Assembly: GCA_002025945.1 (NCBI GenBank)
Contig: MWOO01000141.1
Span: 1 to 47,645 of the forward strand
Source of the DNA: Prochlorococcus sp. HOT208_60m_813O14
GTDB taxonomy: Bacteria > Cyanobacteriota > Cyanobacteriia > PCC-6307 > Cyanobiaceae
Direction of reading: 5' to 3'
Length of the DNA stretch: 47,645 nt
Shown: positions 44,237 through 47,645 of the stretch, piece by piece
How the letters are laid out: the number at the start of each line of letters is the position of its first letter
How positions within the stretch are numbered: position 1 is the stretch's first letter
Position numbers and translations under genes: made by a program
The notes under the pieces: model-generated
The model's database searches: none
What the model saw: only the letters and a program-made list of their open reading frames with translations
Told to the model about the DNA's origin: nothing

Positions 44237-46459
44237 TTATGTTAATTCTAAATCAATTTGATATTTAAGAATATCGACTTTTATTATTTTTACTTCTATT
44301 GCATCTCCAACTTTATATGATTTTTTAGATTTTCTTCCAATTAATAGATTTTGCCTTGACCTGTATTCATACCAATCATTATTAAGAGTGCTTACGTGTA
44401 CTAAACCCTCTACATTTAGTTCTGATATCTCAACAAAGAAACCATATGTTTGCACTGATAAAATAAACCCACTATAAATATTACCTAGTAATTTTTCTGC
44501 TATTCTTACTTTTTTTATATTTATGTAATTAGATTTATATTGATTAACTTTGTACTTGAATTCATTGAGTTTATCTATCACAAACTTGTTAAATAATATT
44601 TCTAGATTTTTTGAAATTGATGAATTAAATATATCCCAATTTACTAATTCTAATGAATTACTCTCAGAAATATTAATTCCATTAATATTATTTTTCTTTG
44701 ATTTCTTGCCATTTATTATCATATTAAAAATACAGTATTGATTTATAAGATTTGTGAAGTCAAATCCAGGAATTGTCCATGGAGAAATAAATAATTTTTC
44801 TGATTCATCATTATCAGGATCTTTAGATATCAACCTTATTTCATTGTCCTTAAATTCATTAATTAGAAGTTTATGTAACATTCTTTTTTTATTATCGTCG
44901 TCACATAATTTAATTACTTGACTAAATGTCAAATTGCCATCTTCATTAAGCTCTAAATCATTATCAATAAATTCTGAATATTTGATAATTTCATTAGCAT
45001 TAATGTAATCAATTCCATTTGAAATGTATCCTGCACTTTTTAAGCCATATTGATTTGAATGTTTGAACCATATTAAATTAGCTTCATATAGTATTGGTGT
45101 AAGGTATGTTTGGCAATCTTCTTTATTTAATGATTCAAAATATCCTTTTGAATATTCAGCTGGATTGTGAATAAAAAATTCTTCTAGTGCTTCAATCTTA
45201 TTAAGTGGCGCAGGAATTTCCACCTTACCATCCAAAAGATGGTTTTCTCTGAATGAACATGAAATTTCTAGTATTTTATCTAAATCGTCGACATATTCCT
45301 TTACAGGTTTTAATACCCGAGAGGTTATTCTTGATTTGCTTTTTCTAGATAGAAGCGCGTCTGTGTGATCACTTCCAACAATAAGTGTGCATTTTACTAA
45401 AGTAAGATGAAATGACCAATCAATTATTTCATTATCACTATTTAAATTGAGACAGAGGCTTATTGCTTCATTCTTTTCACCAAATTTAAATTCAGAATCA
45501 TTTCTTATAGCTTCACCAAGGTAGTTTTGCCAATCATCCAATAATGGTAATGATTCAAAGCCTTTGAATAATATTTCTAGAGATTTTTTACTATTTAGAT
45601 CTACTCTTTCTGCGAGATTGTTTGTATGTATCCATAATTTAGTATTTTTATTTTTTCCCTGCTCTATTTGAATCATTGGGAGCATTGGAGAATTATTAGA
45701 ATTCCAACTTTTGAATAAATAGGAGTTTTTATCTGTAAGGTCAATCCTCTCCCTTTGTTCTATTTTTTTTGATTCAATATGATTTAAATCGTATGATTTA
45801 ACGATATTGCTTTTAGATAAAACAAAGTCTGTGTCATAGTCTTCATTATTGTTTAGTTTTAGTTCTTGTATTACATGACCGAGTCCTTCTTCTTGACCTA
45901 TAGGGAATCTATCAATCTCAACTTTTACAATATTCTTATTGTTTGGATTGAAAGTGTATTTTTCATTCTCTTTTGGGAGTTTAATTTTAGAAAGGATCCT
46001 ATCGTCTATTGGGATTGCATATACATCATTGTTTATTATTTCTACTTTAGAAAGAAGTATTTGATTTGATCTTTCAAGAATACAATCAACTATTCCTTCA
46101 GGTGATCTTCTTCTATATCCCTCTTTTATTATCCTTACTAAAACTTTATCTCCATTCCATGCATAGTTAAGTAGATTTTCTTTAATGTAGATATCTTCTT
46201 TGTCTTTTCCTCTTACAGCAAAGCAATAGCCTTTGCTACTACATCTTATTTTAGCCACAAGATGATCATTATCCTTTATGCAAGTATATTCATCATTTTC
46301 ATTTTTATTAATTATTTCAAGTTTTTCTAGAGCTGTTAAAGCAATATCTAATTTATCCTTATCAGATTTCTTTGTTATTTTTAATAATCTGCATAATTTT
46401 TTATATTCTAACCCTTCTGACTGATTAAGATTATCAATTATTGAAGATGATGTGAACAT
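44237..46459 (-). CDS. zam: RNase II/R-like protein (Zam type), probably inactive nuclease
   Basis: This 740-residue protein has RNase R domain order: winged-helix region (1-60), cold-shock OB fold with IRCSSKGYCFAVRGKDKEDIY (about 70-110), a long middle region in the position of RNB, and a C-terminal S1 domain (about 655-738, FILSVQTYGFFVEISELNVEG). The RNB part retains RIDLTD and a LPMIQIEQ region, but the four metal-binding Asp residues of the IDxxxxxDxDDA motif are missing. It resembles Zam, the cyanobacterial RNase-like protein linked to acetazolamide resistance. RNA binding without cutting is likely (inference). Confidence 0.72.
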   Translation of the reverse strand: MFTSSSIIDNLNQSEGLEYKKLCRLLKITKKSDKDKLDIALTALEKLEIINKNENDEYTCIKDNDHLVAKIRCSSKGYCFAVRGKDKEDIYIKENLLNYAWNGDKVLVRIIKEGYRRRSPEGIVDCILERSNQILLSKVEIINNDVYAIPIDDRILSKIKLPKENEKYTFNPNNKNIVKVEIDRFPIGQEEGLGHVIQELKLNNNEDYDTDFVLSKSNIVKSYDLNHIESKKIEQRERIDLTDKNSYLFKSWNSNNSPMLPMIQIEQGKNKNTKLWIHTNNLAERVDLNSKKSLEILFKGFESLPLLDDWQNYLGEAIRNDSEFKFGEKNEAISLCLNLNSDNEIIDWSFHLTLVKCTLIVGSDHTDALLSRKSKSRITSRVLKPVKEYVDDLDKILEISCSFRENHLLDGKVEIPAPLNKIEALEEFFIHNPAEYSKGYFESLNKEDCQTYLTPILYEANLIWFKHSNQYGLKSAGYISNGIDYINANEIIKYSEFIDNDLELNEDGNLTFSQVIKLCDDDNKKRMLHKLLINEFKDNEIRLISKDPDNDESEKLFISPWTIPGFDFTNLINQYCIFNMIINGKKSKKNNINGINISESNSLELVNWDIFNSSISKNLEILFNKFVIDKLNEFKYKVNQYKSNYINIKKVRIAEKLLGNIYSGFILSVQTYGFFVEISELNVEGLVHVSTLNNDWYEYRSRQNLLIGRKSKKSYKVGDAIEVKIIKVDILKYQIDLELT

Positions 46460-46530
46460 GATTTAAATGAAATTATAAATTAATTTAGTGGTATACATTT
46501 ATTATTACACCTTATTATCCAAGCTTAAAA

Positions 46531-46842
46531 CTAATTATTTTCTTTCTCTTCTTTTTCTTCTTTTTCGATGGTGAAAGAGTTGATAAAAAGCCTTATTCCA
46601 ATGATGAAAAATGTAATAGACGCTATTGACTTAAGAACTACTTCGGGTAAAAAACTTGAAAAAGAACCACCTGTTAAAGCTCCTAGTAAACTTGCAAAAA
46701 CAAGTGCTGAAGAAGATCCTAGAAAAACTGCTAATGGTTTATTTGAAGTGCCACTAATAGTTAAAGTAGCTAGTTGAGTTTTGTCACCTAATTCAGCTAT
46801 GAAAACGGTTAGAAATGTTGATAGTAATAAACTTAAAACCAT
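46531..46842 (-). CDS. UPF0016/GDT1 half protein, second subunit
   Basis: This 103-residue protein has three hydrophobic spans and the family motif E-x-G-D-K-T-Q, as FIAELGDKTQLATL. Full-length UPF0016 transporters (TMEM165, MneA, Mnx) have two such motifs in about 200 residues, whereas this gene encodes one. It starts directly after the stop of its partner at 46843. The end is a charged run, EKEEKEEKENN. Manganese (or calcium) export is the family role, so the pair probably works as a heterodimer. Confidence 0.85.
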   Translation of the reverse strand: MVLSLLLSTFLTVFIAELGDKTQLATLTISGTSNKPLAVFLGSSSALVFASLLGALTGGSFSSFLPEVVLKSIASITFFIIGIRLFINSFTIEKEEKEEKENN

Positions 46843-47169
46843 TTATAAATAATTTTTGAATGTTTCATAAGCTAAAAATATACTTATCAGTATCATCAAA
46901 GTACCAGTAGATAAAGCAAATTTGCTAGGAGATATTTTTTTTGATACCCATTTACCAATAAGAACTCCTACTATGCTAGAGCTTATTAATGCTAGAGAAC
47001 TTCCAAGAAAAACAACTATTGGCCTGCCCGATTCGGCAGAAAGCATTAATGTGGCTATCTGAGTTTTATCGCCAAGTTCAGCAATAAAAATTGTTGTAAA
47101 AGTCGTTATAAATATTGAAAAAAAACTTTTTTCTAGATTGTTTTCTTTTTTTTCTAATTTACTATTCAT
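46843..47169 (-). CDS. UPF0016/GDT1 half protein, first subunit
   Basis: This 108-residue protein has three spans and the motif FIAELGDKTQIATLML. It is homologous to its neighbour downstream, which begins where this gene ends. One-motif half proteins in pairs are known in cyanobacteria. The lysine-rich N-terminus (KLEKKENNLEK) suggests the N-terminus faces the cytoplasm. It overlaps the YkgJ-type gene by 4 bases. Confidence 0.85.
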   Translation of the reverse strand: MNSKLEKKENNLEKSFFSIFITTFTTIFIAELGDKTQIATLMLSAESGRPIVVFLGSSLALISSSIVGVLIGKWVSKKISPSKFALSTGTLMILISIFLAYETFKNYL

Positions 47170-47513
47170 TTTCCAGAAACAGCAATTCTAAAAGTTTTCA
47201 TCTCTTTACTTTGGTATCCATAATTTGATGAAATATGTTGTTTGCAGCAATCTATTAAAAATTTATCACCAGATTTAAAATATCCTTTAAATGAAATTGA
47301 AAATTCACTTACACGGCAAAAATGTGGTCTGGTTTCATAAATTAAGCATTTTTTATTTTCTCTGTCCAGGTTTTTGCACCAACCGTCTTTAGCCGTCATA
47401 GAATTTATCAAGGCTATATCTTCTTTGTTAAGTTTATTAGCCAAATCGTTTCTTTCGTTCAAGTCGAATTTACAACAAGCTCCACAATTTTCTATACATG
47501 TCCATGATTTCAT
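47166..47513 (-). CDS. YkgJ-type cysteine cluster protein
   Basis: This 115-residue protein begins MKSWTCIENCGACCKFD, with the CxxxCGxCC cluster of the YkgJ family, and has WCKNLDRENKKCLIYETRPHFCRV later, which supplies further Cys and His. The family is proposed to bind zinc or iron and may install or carry a metal cluster. Its stop overlaps the first UPF0016 gene by 4 bases. This suggests a shared metal-related role, but the family function is not established. Confidence 0.82.
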   Translation of the reverse strand: MKSWTCIENCGACCKFDLNERNDLANKLNKEDIALINSMTAKDGWCKNLDRENKKCLIYETRPHFCRVSEFSISFKGYFKSGDKFLIDCCKQHISSNYGYQSKEMKTFRIAVSGK

Positions 47514-47595
47514 AATTTAATTCAATCTTGTAACGTATCAGTACAGTTTCGTCATTTATTTGTAAAAATAGTATCACAAAACATATTCATTAATC

Positions 47596-47645
47596 ATGGC
47601 AACACTTATTCCTTTAGCTGTAGTTGCGTTAGCAGGACCAGCAAT
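47596..47645 (+). CDS. Start of a small membrane protein (partial)
   Basis: The last 50 bases start with ATG and read MATLIPLAVVALAGPA, running off the right edge. The LAxxALAGP pattern resembles the membrane helix of Psb30/Ycf12, a tiny photosystem II subunit, but the visible piece is too short to decide. Confidence 0.5.
   Translation, partial: MATLIPLAVVALAGPA

Overview
The window reads as chromosomal DNA from a high-light-adapted Prochlorococcus or a very close picocyanobacterial relative. The bases are strongly AT-rich, genes are short and tightly packed, TTG starts are frequent, and the gene set is cyanobacterial: ChlH, AcsF (oxygen-dependent cyclase), a PetP-like protein, and cyanobacteria-restricted families that I recognise as DUF1230/Ycf36, DUF2862, DUF2949, DUF2996, DUF3038, DUF3318 and DUF4335. 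I see no insertion sequence, prophage, CRISPR array or rRNA. All family names come from recognising motifs by eye; no database search was run.

Region 1-9.6 kb is accessory-like. It holds a thiol glutathione peroxidase, an in-frame chimera of a PurT N-terminus with a peptidase S51 C-terminus, a cluster of a methylenetetrahydrofolate-reductase-like barrel, a renalase-like flavoprotein and a uridine-kinase-like P-loop protein, a lysine-rich helix-hairpin-helix protein, ribosomal protein S21, a nucleotide-salvage pair (phosphoribosyltransferase plus nucleoside 2-deoxyribosyltransferase), several small membrane or secreted proteins, and a lone HNH nuclease. Region 9.7-14.6 kb has a TauE/SafE-type transporter, a 457-base stretch with a small minus-strand reading frame and a strong terminator, a three-gene ABC-2 transporter operon, and the PetP-like gene.

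Region 15-24.9 kb is mostly core: initiator tRNA-Met with its terminator, an asparaginase II family protein, ycf36-like, rsfS and DUF3318 genes in a minus-strand run, carB, an MsbA-type ABC exporter, an S4-domain protein, tpiA and folP. Region 25-33.7 kb has chlH divergent from dapB, then a plus-strand run with a UbiH-type monooxygenase and the DUF2949-DUF3038-DUF4335 set. Region 33.5-47.5 kb is nearly all minus strand: a 53-residue membrane protein, mfd, fmt, the TldD/PmbA pair, acsF, DUF2996, a two-helix membrane protein, a Zam/RNase R-like protein without an obvious catalytic site, two half-size UPF0016/GDT1 proteins and a YkgJ-type cysteine protein. One TerC-family gene interrupts this run on the plus strand. 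The right edge holds the first codons of a tiny membrane protein.

The observations most worth a second look are the purT/S51 chimera at 1138, two intact proteins whose reading frames begin well upstream of any ATG, GTG or TTG (near 44176 and 31953), the minus-strand mini-gene ending inside a terminator near 10757, and the degenerate RNB protein at 44237. Several real genes are very short (rpsU, an S4-domain protein, and membrane proteins of 48 and 53 residues) and are easily missed.
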